A DNA stretch of 64,000 nt, from positions 186,001 to 250,000 of the forward strand of contig NZ_CP159510.1 of the NCBI RefSeq assembly GCF_040529185.1, in the 5' to 3' direction. Positions within the stretch are counted from its first letter, which is position 1, and every line of letters begins with the position of its first letter. Below, in pieces: positions 48,121-57,256 of the stretch. Under the pieces are notes generated by a model, which was not told the origin of the DNA, did no database searches, and saw only the letters and a list, made by a program, of their open reading frames with translations. The position numbers were made by a program, and so were the translations under genes. The DNA comes from Sporolactobacillus sp. Y61 (GTDB taxonomy: Bacteria > Bacillota > Bacilli > Bacillales > Sporolactobacillaceae).

Positions 48121-48226
48121 TATGTTTTTGAAAATTCCTAGATTGCCACAATAACTTAGCCACCTGGATATCCGGCGGTCCCACTGGGTTTGTTCTGCCG
48201 CCTGGGCGCCAGAAATAAAAGACAGC

Positions 48227-48318
48227 TCAGTTCGCCCATTGCTGTAGTTCCATTTTGAACGCTTCAGCAGGTGTACGTTGGTTCAGAATTTTCCCTGGGG
48301 AGATGGACAATAGCTCGA
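48227..48318 (-). pseudogene. Transposase C-terminal remnant (IS30-like)
   Basis: Minus strand reads SISPGKILNQRTPAEAFKM then ELQQWAN and a TGA stop (48227-48229). KIL-x-x-RTPAEAF is the typical C-terminal end of IS30-type transposases. The rest of the gene is missing. It lies exactly between the two adhE promoter copies. Confidence 0.55.
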
Positions 48319-48319
48319 A

Positions 48320-48433
48320 TCATTCGGTATATTTTTCAATGGATTCCAGATCTGCCTCCGGGCGACTTTGTCGGTTTGCAGTTTTCTGTTCCAGACTTTT
48401 CTCTTTGTCATTTTGTTTAGTCGTCTTTAACAT
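48320..48433 (-). pseudogene. Truncated duplicate of the adhE start
   Basis: A second ATG (48431-48433) with intact RBS reads MLKTTKQNDKEKSLEQKTAN, continues adhE-like through EADLESI, then ends EKYTE and TGA at 48320. 37 codons instead of 886; the break point is at about 48328. Could be translated as a peptide, but is best seen as a relic. Confidence 0.8.
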
Positions 48434-48447
48434 AATCAACCTCTCCT

Positions 48448-48465
48448 TTGTGAATTTTTTCACAA
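48448..48465. promoter_or_regulatory. Rex operator, distal copy
   Basis: The same 18-bp palindrome TTGTGAATTTTTTCACAA, unchanged in the duplicate. Confidence 0.85.
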
Positions 48466-48531
48466 GAAACTGTTAACAATAAGAGCTCCGAAAATGAAAG
48501 CTCCTTCTGTAAACGGTTTCTCTATGCTCCA

Positions 48532-48560
48532 AGCATAATATCAAAGTAGCATAAAGTCAA
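48532..48560 (-). promoter_or_regulatory. adhE distal promoter
   Basis: Minus strand TTGACT (48555-48560), 17-base spacer, TATGCT (48532-48537). The -35 is better than in the proximal copy, so this promoter may be the stronger one. Confidence 0.6.
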
Positions 48561-48649
48561 TATGATTTTTGAAAATTTTTTCTCTGCTCATAAATTTTTC
48601 TGAAACTCGCCGATGATGTAGCTCATGCTGACAGAGTGCTTAGATCATT

Positions 48650-49909
48650 TCAGTTATTTCTCTGCCTGACGTTACTGATGATCAATCGGCTGGCGGGTAA
48701 AGTGGGAATCCTCGACAGACTGATGCTCAAATCCTGAACGGGTACATGATACATGATTTGATTTGCCAGAAAATCCAGACTCGCCTCCATGACTTTAAGG
48801 GTTAACCATTCTCCAGCGCAGCGATGCCCATAATCTCTGTCTCCTCCCCCCTGAGGAATGAAGTCAAATAGACCGCCCGCCCAGTGATGAAAACGATCCG
48901 GCCGAAACTCATCCGGCCGATCCCAGAGGCGGGGATCATGATGGGTCCCATATACATCGAGCAGGACCAGTGTGCCCCGCTTGAATGGATACTGCTTCCA
49001 GGCGAATTCCCGGCGCACCCGGGCACCCACAAAGGGAGTAAAAGGATAGTAGCGGCGGACTTCCTGAACAAATGGGCGAACGTCCCCTTTTCCAGACTGC
49101 AGTTTGTCCATACATTCCGGATGTTCATGAAGCGCATGGGCACCAAAGGTAATATAGGTTGCGATCGCAACAATCGGCCTTAATATATTCAGCAGTTCTA
49201 CTGCTGCAATTTGCGTGTCAAGGAGCCTGCCATTTGGCTCGCGATACCAGGCCATAGCGTATGCGGCTGCATCTTCCGGGGGATCCATCTCTCCCTTTCG
49301 AACGTGTTCAATGATTTGTCCGGCCCATTGTTCAGATCTTACCCGGGCACTTCTTCCCTGCCAGTGCCTCGGTCCCATTGCGCCAAAAGCGTCCACCATC
49401 TTGCCAAGATCGTTCGCTCTGTTTTTCACTTCCTGGTCGATGATTGAGACGCCTGCCCATTCGCAGGCGATTTTACACAACATTTCCTGCACTTCATCGA
49501 AGAGGACAACCTGATCCCTTTGCATCCACTTTTTACTCGTTTCCCGCCATTGTTTTTTTGTCAGATCGACAATCACCTGCAGGCGTTCAGGACTCATCAG
49601 TTTCATGAACATTTGTTTGCGGTGCCTGTGCCGGGCGCCATCCAGTCCCTGAACGCCGTTCTGTCCAAGCAGCGTTTTCTGGACTCTTTTTGGTGCCGCT
49701 CCCTTGCGAACAAACCGCTCTTCATCATAAAAGAGTTCTGCCGCTTCAGGTCCGGTCATGCAAATCACATTCTGAGCGAGAAGACGGGTTTGGAAAATAT
49801 CAGTTTGCAACTGACGGCATCTGTTCCGGATAAACACATACCCTTCCCTTAACAAAGCCAGACTATTATCCAGCCCATCATCACGGGGGATTTCTGTTTC
49901 TGTAGTCAT
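48650..49909 (-). CDS. Cytochrome P450 peroxygenase, CYP152 type
   Basis: 419 residues from ATG 49909 (AAAGGAGATGG upstream); B. subtilis CypC (YbdT) has 417. Hydroxylates fatty acids at alpha/beta carbons using H2O2. The heme loop FDFIPQGGGDRDYGHRCAGEW with axial Cys, the EVRRYYPFTPFVGARVRREF stretch (E-x-x-R), and LNILRPIVAIATY, with the RPI replacing the acid-alcohol pair, mark the H2O2-using CYP152 class. No redox partner gene is needed or seen. Monocistronic. Confidence 0.88.
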   Translation of the reverse strand: MTTETEIPRDDGLDNSLALLREGYVFIRNRCRQLQTDIFQTRLLAQNVICMTGPEAAELFYDEERFVRKGAAPKRVQKTLLGQNGVQGLDGARHRHRKQMFMKLMSPERLQVIVDLTKKQWRETSKKWMQRDQVVLFDEVQEMLCKIACEWAGVSIIDQEVKNRANDLGKMVDAFGAMGPRHWQGRSARVRSEQWAGQIIEHVRKGEMDPPEDAAAYAMAWYREPNGRLLDTQIAAVELLNILRPIVAIATYITFGAHALHEHPECMDKLQSGKGDVRPFVQEVRRYYPFTPFVGARVRREFAWKQYPFKRGTLVLLDVYGTHHDPRLWDRPDEFRPDRFHHWAGGLFDFIPQGGGDRDYGHRCAGEWLTLKVMEASLDFLANQIMYHVPVQDLSISLSRIPTLPASRLIISNVRQRNN

Positions 49910-50030
49910 GCAGGCCATCTCCTTTGCCTTCAACTGGTTAAACATTATCTGTATTAACTTAGATGAAAGATTTTATTCATCGATTTCTTCGCTAAATTCC
50001 TCCTTTGGGTTGCCGCTTATCTCACAAAAA

Positions 50031-50085
50031 AGCCCGAATGATCAGATTTATATCCGTTCATCTGAATCATTCGGATTTTTATTTT
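50031..50085. terminator. Terminator hairpin downstream of the MMPL gene
   Basis: CCGAATGATCAGAT...ATCTGAATCATTCGG stem, flanked by AAAAAAG on the left and TTTTTA on the right, so usable on both strands. Terminates the MMPL transcript before the P450 gene. Confidence 0.8.
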
Positions 50086-50185
50086 CAAGAATTTCTGTAT
50101 CCATTTTTTTCTGCACGAGAAACCACTATTCGTCTGATTTCAATGCACTGGACGAGGCCCTTTCGTTTTACTCATCATTCGCTGA

Positions 50186-53100
50186 TCATTCTGCGTTCCT
50201 TTTAAACTTTGGTGGCGAGTCAAAGAGTGAAATCATCGCCGGAACAAAGATCGGAAGCATAATGAAGCAGAGTACGATCAGACCGGTAATGACAGCCGTT
50301 GCCAGCTCAATAAGGAGCACAATTCCTGACGGCATCAGTGTCGCGAAGGTTCCCCCAAGGATCACGAAGGCCGACAAAATGATGGTGCCCACTCGTTTTG
50401 CGGCTTCGACAATCGCTTCCTTGCCCGACATCAGCGGATATTCCTTATAACGCGCCAGCAGAAAGATGCTGTAGTCTACGCCCAGAGCAACGATCACGAT
50501 AAAGGCGAAGAATGGAACGAAAGAGGAGATTCCCTCCAGGCCAAACATACTGATGAACAAAGCGTTCAGGACAAACATGGCCGCATAGTAGGCCCCCATT
50601 AGAGACACCGTGATAAACACCGGGATCCAGAAGGAACGCATCACAACGATCAGTACAAGCAACACGCCAATGAGTACAATAACCGTTAAGCGATTCAAAT
50701 CTTTTGTCAGAACATTGTTTGTGTCATAGGTTGTCGAGCTTGGACCGGAAACGGCTGCCTTGGCATCAGTCAAAGTTGTTCCTTTCACTCCGTTCTCCAC
50801 CGTTGTATTCATGTGCCTGATTGTATTTAAAGCTTGCTTTGAATAAGGGTCATTATCGAGAATCACCGTTATTTTGGTAATGGTCCGGTCTTTGGACATG
50901 AACGCATCCAAAGCCTGCTGATACTGTTTATCTTTCAGTGCTTCATCTGGTATTGAGAAGCTTCGATTTGTATTAAGCTGCGTGAGAAAAGTGTTGGTCT
51001 TTCCCAGGCCGCTGGATATTTGATCCAATCCTTTATTGACATCCGCCAGCTTGTCGCTGAATGTATGGAACCCGTTAAGCCCATCTGCCAGCTTCTGCTG
51101 ACCGGATTTCATTTGTCCCAGTCCGTCCGTTACCTGGTCCATATTGGTAACGATCTTTCCGATGCCTGAAGAGGCGCTGTCAAGACCGCTTTTCGTTTTT
51201 ACAAGTCCTTCCGCCATTTTGGACAGGCCGGCACTCATCTCAGCCAGATGCGTGTTCGCCGTTTTGAATCCGGTCGTCAGTGCATTGTAGTTCTTGTTCA
51301 ATGCATTGATGCCTTCCGGGGTGATCCTGGCCAATGATGCAGACAACTGATCGATGCCTGCTTTTAATTGAAGATAGTTCTGATCACTGGCAACTCCCGG
51401 ACTGCTTTCACCGAGCGCCGCCGTCAGCATTTGCATCTGCGTGAGTGCATTCTTGACGCCGAGCAGCGCTTTTGCGGTGTCTTGATAACTGGTGCCCATT
51501 TTTGCATAGCCGGACTGCATCTGATCATAGTTATCAGCGAGTGTATGCACAGCACCACTCATTTTTTCAAGATTACTTTCAATTTGTCCGATCCCGTCAC
51601 TGATATTTTGTGATTGACCGGTGCCTCCGAGCCCATTTTGAATTTGCTTAAGTCCGCTGGTGAGAGCAGTCATGCCATTCTCAAGTCTGGCTGTTCCGTC
51701 GACCATCTTATTGACTTTAGAGAAATCAGCCGAGCCAAGTTTTTCCTGAGCCGTTTTCAGACCGCCGCCGATCTGATCGACGCCCTTCCGTGTCGCGGAC
51801 AATCCCTCTGTGACCGACTTCGTCTGATCACCGATGTAAAACCCATTCACTTCTTGTCCCTGAGGCCTGGTTATGGAAGAAACTTCTTTAACGCCTTTAA
51901 TTTTTTCCAGTTGCCCGGTTAGTCGATCGATTGCCGCCAGAGATTCGTTATTGTCTAAAGCTTTTTTATTCTCAATGACGACAGTGGCCGGCATTGCATT
52001 ACCTTTGCCAAAATGATCCGCCACAATATTCATGGCTTTAGAGGAAGGATAGCTGTTGCCCAGTTCGCTGATCGTATCAAAGTTTAATTTTTCCTGATAG
52101 AAAAACACGGCCGGAACAATAAGTACAGCCACAACGATTACGGAAACAATCGGATGCTGGGTGGCGAGCGTTGCAGTTCCTGCCCACATTCTGTTCTCCC
52201 CATGTCCTTTACTACTTTTGGATGGCCAGAACAGCCTTTGACCGAGCAGTTTCATCGCAAACGGAGTCAGGGTGATCATCTCGAGCAACAGAAACGCAAC
52301 ACCAATGACCACGACAATGCCCGACCGATAGATTGGCGATTGAGAGAATATAAGTGCCGCAAAAGCGATAAAGACAGTCAGGATACTGTAGAAAATCGTT
52401 TTTCCGGCCGTTTGGTAAGTCGAGACAATCGCATCGTCAATAGACAATCCTTTTGACAGTTCTTCCTTAAAGCGGTTTAACAGCAATATATTATAATCGG
52501 TCCCAATGCCGAACAGGATCAGAATAAGCAGCATCTGCGTCAGACTGGTTAGCGGGAAACCTGCTTTGTCAATCAGCTGAGCAGCGACCCCCATTGAGCA
52601 AAGGTAGGAGAACATAACCGCAAGTAACGAAATGACCGGTGTCACGATGGATCGAAACATAAGGACAAGAACAATTAAAATGAACAGAACGGTCAGTGCC
52701 GCACTTTTCTCAACTCCGCCCTGAGATGCCTTTAAATAGTCATTATTAATGAAATCCTCGCCGGTCAGATAATGAGTAACCGTGACCTTGTCCAGCCGCT
52801 GATCAATAGCTTTCTTAATATCATCGATTTCTCGAGACTTTTTATCTAACTTGAAGCTCACCATTACCGTTGTTTTATCTTTCGAAATCAGCGAATTTTT
52901 CGCTTCAGGCAGGCTGAAGGGATCCATGATTTCGGCAACTCCGAGCGTGTCTGCATCATCACGTAATTGTTCCACACCCTGCCTGATCTGATTCAGCTCA
53001 TTATTGGAAATTTTATTCTTATCATAAAAGACAATAAGGTCATTGGTTCCCTTCGACCTTTCCATTTTACTCAATATGGCGTCGGCTTGTACCGACGGGC

Positions 53101-53233
53101 TGTTTTCGTTTAATGCCTTCTGCCCTCTGTCTCTCAGGATGGCATTGATATCCGGCTGCATAGCAACGAGCACAACCGTTGCAACAAGCCATAAGGATAA
53201 AATGAGCCAACGCGCTTTAATGATTCCTCTCAC
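50186..53233 (-). CDS. MMPL/RND family transporter with heptad-repeat loop
   Basis: 1015 residues from GTG 53233 (GGGGAGGATC upstream). Two sets of about six membrane helices at residues 140-390 and 810-1000, the YdfJ/MmpL layout. The large extracytoplasmic region between them (residues about 420-780) is full of xxxLxxG-type heptads (GLxKMAEGLVKTKSGLDSA, MKSGQQKLADGLNGF), as in YhgE/Pip proteins. Proton-driven export of lipids or drugs is the family role. Divergent from a TetR gene. Confidence 0.88.
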   Translation of the reverse strand: MRGIIKARWLILSLWLVATVVLVAMQPDINAILRDRGQKALNENSPSVQADAILSKMERSKGTNDLIVFYDKNKISNNELNQIRQGVEQLRDDADTLGVAEIMDPFSLPEAKNSLISKDKTTVMVSFKLDKKSREIDDIKKAIDQRLDKVTVTHYLTGEDFINNDYLKASQGGVEKSAALTVLFILIVLVLMFRSIVTPVISLLAVMFSYLCSMGVAAQLIDKAGFPLTSLTQMLLILILFGIGTDYNILLLNRFKEELSKGLSIDDAIVSTYQTAGKTIFYSILTVFIAFAALIFSQSPIYRSGIVVVIGVAFLLLEMITLTPFAMKLLGQRLFWPSKSSKGHGENRMWAGTATLATQHPIVSVIVVAVLIVPAVFFYQEKLNFDTISELGNSYPSSKAMNIVADHFGKGNAMPATVVIENKKALDNNESLAAIDRLTGQLEKIKGVKEVSSITRPQGQEVNGFYIGDQTKSVTEGLSATRKGVDQIGGGLKTAQEKLGSADFSKVNKMVDGTARLENGMTALTSGLKQIQNGLGGTGQSQNISDGIGQIESNLEKMSGAVHTLADNYDQMQSGYAKMGTSYQDTAKALLGVKNALTQMQMLTAALGESSPGVASDQNYLQLKAGIDQLSASLARITPEGINALNKNYNALTTGFKTANTHLAEMSAGLSKMAEGLVKTKSGLDSASSGIGKIVTNMDQVTDGLGQMKSGQQKLADGLNGFHTFSDKLADVNKGLDQISSGLGKTNTFLTQLNTNRSFSIPDEALKDKQYQQALDAFMSKDRTITKITVILDNDPYSKQALNTIRHMNTTVENGVKGTTLTDAKAAVSGPSSTTYDTNNVLTKDLNRLTVIVLIGVLLVLIVVMRSFWIPVFITVSLMGAYYAAMFVLNALFISMFGLEGISSFVPFFAFIVIVALGVDYSIFLLARYKEYPLMSGKEAIVEAAKRVGTIILSAFVILGGTFATLMPSGIVLLIELATAVITGLIVLCFIMLPIFVPAMISLFDSPPKFKRNAE

Positions 53234-53575
53234 TTCTGATCCTCCCCGTAAAAACTAAATGAATTTCACCTGTTCATGAAGACGACTCATAAGCAGATAT
53301 CGTCTTTTCTCGATTTAACATCTATGTTCAGCAATTTATTTATTATGGAGAGGCATTGTCGAATCTCAGTGGTGCATCGTTTAAATGTATGCTTATCTTC
53401 TAAAAACCTCATTTATTCTCCTCTTAGAATTCATTGAACACAGTGTTGATTTAATACCATGCTGATAGTATAGTAAACGTAAAAGTTAAGTTCAATATGT
53501 AATTTTTCGTTTTCTGTTATTGAATAAACAAACACATCACGTATTGTTTAATAAATGAAGGAAAGGGTGAATCTG
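53234..53575. promoter_or_regulatory. Overlapping divergent promoters, MMPL / TetR
   Basis: 342 bp without a gene. Plus strand: TTGATT (53446-53451), 17 bases, TATAGT (53469-53474) for the TetR gene. Minus strand: TTGAAC (53490-53495), 17 bases, TATACT (53467-53472) for the MMPL gene. The two -10 boxes overlap, so one repressor could block both. Candidate operators: the imperfect palindrome ATTGAACAC-A-GTGTTGATT at 53433-53451, and ATTGAATAAACAA...TTGTTTAATAAAT at 53519-53556. Confidence 0.65.
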
Positions 53576-54130
53576 ATGGTGGGTACAAAGAATAACAGAC
53601 GCACCCAATATACGATCCAGGTAATCAAGGAGGCCTTTTTACGTCTTCTGAACACGAATGAGCTCTCCAAAATAACGGTTACTCAAATTTGCAGGGAAGC
53701 GGATGTCAATCGGGGAACCTTTTATTTGCATTTTAACGACCCGCTTGATTTATTTCATAACATTGAAACGGATCTGACCAATCAAATCCGACCGGTTTTA
53801 GCCATGCGTCCGCAAGAACAGCTTCATGACTGGCTAAAAAGACTGATTATTATACTTAAAGATAACGAAGCAGTTAGCCAATTGATTTTGGCAAATTACC
53901 GTGACGGTATCATGATCAATGAGTTGTTTTCTGAAGTACAGGAACAAGCGATCGAGGAATTTAAAGAGGATTTTCATGAGCAGGATCCTCACATTCTAAA
54001 GTATTACTTTTCCTATTTTGTCAATGGTTCAATTAGCGCTATTTTAAGTTGGTTCGCAGATGAGGAGGATCAATCGATTGAGGGAATTACTAAAGCTTTA
54101 GCAAACGTCTTGTCGCGATCAACGGAATAA
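53576..54130 (+). CDS. TetR family transcriptional regulator
   Basis: 184 residues from ATG 53576 (GGAAAGGGTG upstream); an ATG 7 codons earlier lies in the RBS. HTH TIQVIKEAFLRLLNTNELSKITVTQICREADVNRGTFYLHF with the typical C-terminal end at YLHFNDPLDLFHNIE; the C-terminal domain is TetR_C_8-like by its helical pattern. Divergent from, and presumably the repressor of, the MMPL exporter. Confidence 0.88.
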   Translation: MVGTKNNRRTQYTIQVIKEAFLRLLNTNELSKITVTQICREADVNRGTFYLHFNDPLDLFHNIETDLTNQIRPVLAMRPQEQLHDWLKRLIIILKDNEAVSQLILANYRDGIMINELFSEVQEQAIEEFKEDFHEQDPHILKYYFSYFVNGSISAILSWFADEEDQSIEGITKALANVLSRSTE

Positions 54131-54471
54131 TTGGAAGAGATAAATGGATATTATGGGTCAATGCCGGCATCTTGCACCTCTGCTTTTATTCTCAGCCGGG
54201 ACCCTGTTATATTTACATGGCAAAGGTGCTTCACAGTCAATAAACCAGTGAAACACCCACATCGTTGTTTTGTATCTGATTAGATAAATAGATTCACATT
54301 AGATTTTGTTGCTTCGCCCAGAAGCCGGCCAAACCGCCGAACGTAACACCCCCTCACGTGCTACGCCCATTCACTCCATACTTATCATACAGGCAACCAT
54401 TTTAACAGCTGAGAACATATTTTTTGTTTTTAGTCCTGATTCATTTCCCCGGCTTGTTGTCGGTAAAGAGA
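54131..54471. other. Intergenic, 341 bp
   Basis: Between the TetR gene and the convergent glutaredoxin gene. A short stem GTGCTTCAC...GTGAAACAC near 54220-54260 has no T-run. Nothing else recognised. Confidence 0.5.
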
Positions 54472-54705
54472 TTAGTCATGAATCAGACTCATAATCCGAT
54501 TTGGATCAAATCCGAGTACCCATTGTCCATTCACGTTTGTTTGGGGTACGCCCATTTGTCCGGTTGTTTCGACAAGACGCTGACCGGCAGCCGGGTCTTG
54601 CTGGACATTCACTTCTTTAAAAAGCAGCCCTTTTTCTCTCAGAAAGTTTTTTACCATATGGCAGAAGGGACAGGTATTAGTCGTATACACAGTAATTTCA
54701 TTCAT
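54472..54705 (-). CDS. Glutaredoxin family protein
   Basis: 77 residues. MNEITVYTTNTCPFCHMVKNFL carries the dithiol CPFC active site at residues 12-15; GVPQTNVNGQWVLGFDP contains the cis-Pro and GF elements. RBS AAAGGAG. Thiol reduction or deglutathionylation/bacillithiol analogue. Lies beside the CstR sulfur group but behind its own 138-bp leader. Confidence 0.85.
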   Translation of the reverse strand: MNEITVYTTNTCPFCHMVKNFLREKGLLFKEVNVQQDPAAGQRLVETTGQMGVPQTNVNGQWVLGFDPNRIMSLIHD

Positions 54706-54843
54706 CGTTAATTACTCCTTTAAAAGTTTTTTCACTCTTAATCAGTCAATCGTTTAATTATTAATCGTCGCTCGGATCATTTATTTATTGCACTTCTGTA
54801 ACCGCTGCCGGCTTCATCGAATGAATAAATTATTCTTCTTTCC

Positions 54844-56493
54844 TCATTCCGTTACTTTCTCCGGAAAAACAGTTTTATATAGTTTATATCCTCCATCTAA
54901 ATTCTTAACCCGATAGCCTTTCTGAGCAAGAATACGAGATGCGAGATAGCCGCGAAGGCCCACCTGACAAGTCACAATCAAATCACGGTTTTTCGGAATC
55001 TCACGTAATCGTTCACGAAGATCGTCCAAAGGAATATTCACCGCTCTCTGGATGGTTCCGTTCCCGTATTCCTGTGCTGTCCGAACATCAATGAGCATTG
55101 CCCCCTGTTCTACCAGCCGGTCGACCTCATTCCACTGAACATGCTGCACTTTGCCTTCCAGCAGATTTTCTGACGCATAACCGATTAAATTAACCGGAGC
55201 CTTTGCCGAGTTAAACGGCGGCGCATAGGCAAGTTCAAGCTCAGTCAGGTCATGAACCGTCATCTGTCCATGGATCGCCGCGGCAAGCACATCGATGGTT
55301 TTATCGATCCCCTTTTTGCCAACCGCCTGAGCACCCAGTAACTTTCCGGATTCCGGGTCAAAGAGCAGCTTAAGTGTCATCTGCGAGCTGCCCGGATAAT
55401 AAGACGCGTGATCCGGCGGACTGGTGTGCAGCGCTTCATAAGGGATCTGATATCTCTGCAGCATTTTTTCACTTAATCCTGTTACAGCGGCAGATGTATC
55501 AAAAACTTTCACAATAGATGTACCCAGAGTCCCCTTGTAACTGCGTTTCATACCGCTTAGAATATCAGCAACCATTCGTCCCTGGCGATTGGCCGGTGAG
55601 GCGAGTGGAATAACTGCGGCTTTCCCGCTGATTGTCTGAGTCACTTCGATTGCATCACCGATCGCATAAATATTTGGATCACTGGTCTGTAGCTGATCAT
55701 TAACCGATATGCTGCGGCGGATACCCAGCGCTAAGCCTGCTTGCTCAGCTAAGGCTGATTCTGGAACGACGCCGACTGATAAAAGGGTCAAATCTGTCGC
55801 TATGCGCCGCCCATCATCCATCACCAGAACGGCACCCTTTTCTTCAAAACCCGTGACGGTTTTTCCTTTGAGCACCTCAATACCGTGCTCTTTCAGTTCA
55901 GCTTCTACGCTGGCCGCCATTTCCGGGTCAAGCGGGGGAAGGACTTGATGCTCCCGTTCAATGATCGTCACTTTAAGTCCGCGTTCTGCAAGGTTCTCGG
56001 CCATTTCCAGGCCGATAAAACCGGCACCGATAATCACGGCCCGATCTGCTTGACGCTGCTGCAGATCGTGAACAATGCGTTCAGCATCCGGAACATCGCG
56101 TAGCGTGAATACATGCTCCGCCTGGTCCATTCCTTTAATTGGCGGACGCATCGGGTGCGCCCCGGTTGAGAGAATCAAAGCGTCATAGGTTTCTTTATAA
56201 GTCTTTCCATGATGAGTAATGGTCACTTCCTTTTGTTCTCGATTAATATGTGTTGCTTCACTTTCTGTCCGCACATCCAGACGAAAACGCTGGTACAGCT
56301 TTTCTGCCGTCTGCACAAGCAGCTGTGACCGTTCCTGGATCACGCCGCCAATAAAATAAGGAAGACCGCAGTTGGCAAAAGAAACATAAGGACCGCGTTC
56401 CACGACAATAATCTCTGCTTCTTCATTTAATCGGCGAAGCCGCGTGGCTGCCGACATCCCACCGGCCACCCCGCCAATAATGACGTATTTCAT
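54844..56493 (-). CDS. CoA-disulfide reductase with C-terminal rhodanese
   Basis: 549 residues from ATG 56493 (AAGGAGGG upstream). FAD motif VIIGGVAGGMSAATRLRRL, active cysteine in SFANCGLPYFIGG, NAD motif VIIGAGFIGLEMAENLAERG, and a dimerisation domain, followed by a rhodanese domain (residues about 455-545) with Cys in VTCQVGLRGYLA. CoADR-RHD enzymes reduce CoA-disulfide, CoA-persulfide and polysulfide. Downstream of a rhodanese gene and a CstR operator. Confidence 0.9.
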   Translation of the reverse strand: MKYVIIGGVAGGMSAATRLRRLNEEAEIIVVERGPYVSFANCGLPYFIGGVIQERSQLLVQTAEKLYQRFRLDVRTESEATHINREQKEVTITHHGKTYKETYDALILSTGAHPMRPPIKGMDQAEHVFTLRDVPDAERIVHDLQQRQADRAVIIGAGFIGLEMAENLAERGLKVTIIEREHQVLPPLDPEMAASVEAELKEHGIEVLKGKTVTGFEEKGAVLVMDDGRRIATDLTLLSVGVVPESALAEQAGLALGIRRSISVNDQLQTSDPNIYAIGDAIEVTQTISGKAAVIPLASPANRQGRMVADILSGMKRSYKGTLGTSIVKVFDTSAAVTGLSEKMLQRYQIPYEALHTSPPDHASYYPGSSQMTLKLLFDPESGKLLGAQAVGKKGIDKTIDVLAAAIHGQMTVHDLTELELAYAPPFNSAKAPVNLIGYASENLLEGKVQHVQWNEVDRLVEQGAMLIDVRTAQEYGNGTIQRAVNIPLDDLRERLREIPKNRDLIVTCQVGLRGYLASRILAQKGYRVKNLDGGYKLYKTVFPEKVTE

Positions 56494-56506
56494 TGCATTT
56501 CCCTCC

Positions 56507-56809
56507 TTAGCGTTCAATCGGTCCGTGCCAGTTCATCATTCCGCCGGCCATATTTTTCACCTTAAATCCATTTGCGGACAGGATGGCAGAAGCCACATCG
56601 CTTCTGTTTCCGGATTGACAAACCATGATGTGTTCTTGCTCTTTGTTGATTTCACCGATTCGGTTCGGAATCTCATTAACCGAAATATTGATCGCCCCCG
56701 GAATATGTCCCCCGGCAAATTCAAACGGTTCACGGACATCAATAATACTTAACGGTGTATGGTTGCGCACCAGACGTTCGACTTCTTCAGGTGTCAGTTC
56801 TTCATACAT
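56507..56809 (-). CDS. Single-domain rhodanese 1
   Basis: 100 residues. YEELTPEEVERLVRNHTPLSIIDVREPFEFAGGHIPGAINI and the active loop CQSGNRS (Cys near residue 65) define the fold. Sulfurtransferase carrying persulfide. First gene after the second CstR operator; 13 bases before the CoADR gene. Confidence 0.9.
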   Translation of the reverse strand: MYEELTPEEVERLVRNHTPLSIIDVREPFEFAGGHIPGAINISVNEIPNRIGEINKEQEHIMVCQSGNRSDVASAILSANGFKVKNMAGGMMNWHGPIER

Positions 56810-56856
56810 GCTGTTTTCCTCCCTGGATCATTTCTTATCAAAAACCTGCACAGCAT

Positions 56857-56874
56857 TATACCCGTGGGGGTATA
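56857..56874 (-). promoter_or_regulatory. CstR operator 2
   Basis: TATACCCGTGGGGGTATA, palindromic TATACCC-N4-GGGTATA, 48 bases upstream of rhodanese 1, overlapping a minus-strand TATAAT (56855-56860). Confidence 0.82.
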
Positions 56875-56892
56875 ATTTACTCCATAAAAAAA

Positions 56893-57210
56893 CTACCAGC
56901 GATTCATCCCGCCGCGTACATTGGTCACTTTTTCATAGCCCGCTTTTTTCAAAAACTTGCAGGCGACTGAGCTTCTCATACCGCTTTGACAGATGACGAC
57001 GACTTCTTTTTCTTTCGGGATCTTGTTGAGATGATTTTTCAAAGTTTGCAGCGGAATATTGATAAAGCCCGGGATGGATCGACTGCTGAACTCCGGCTTT
57101 GTGCGCACATCAAGAAAGTATTTTCCCTTTTTATCAGGCAGATAAGTCTCTTTTAGTTCCGAAGTGCTTATCTTCTTTATTTTAGGTCTGCAAAAGAACA
57201 GGCATTTCAT
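56893..57210 (-). CDS. Single-domain rhodanese 2
   Basis: 105 residues from ATG 57210 (GGGAGG upstream). The N-terminus MKCLFFCRPKIKKISTSEL has two extra Cys; the active loop is CQSGMRSS. GMNRW ends the protein. Follows cstR by 46 bases, probably in one transcript. Confidence 0.87.
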   Translation of the reverse strand: MKCLFFCRPKIKKISTSELKETYLPDKKGKYFLDVRTKPEFSSRSIPGFINIPLQTLKNHLNKIPKEKEVVVICQSGMRSSVACKFLKKAGYEKVTNVRGGMNRW

Positions 57211-57256
57211 ATTTATTTTTCCTCCCTTCGCCATCGATTCACGGCATCTTGATTCC

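Larger units (their letters stand above)
47890..48138. repeat. Direct repeat copy A (adhE 5' end and promoter)
   Basis: Runs from TATATTT inside adhE codons through the start, RBS, Rex box and promoter to GAAAATT. Matches copy B (48328-48577) at an offset of 438-441 bases, with scattered substitutions. Confidence 0.9.
48328..48577. repeat. Direct repeat copy B (adhE 5' end and promoter)
   Basis: Second copy of the 250-bp segment 47890-48138, in the same orientation, 438-441 bases upstream of it with respect to adhE transcription. Confidence 0.9.
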
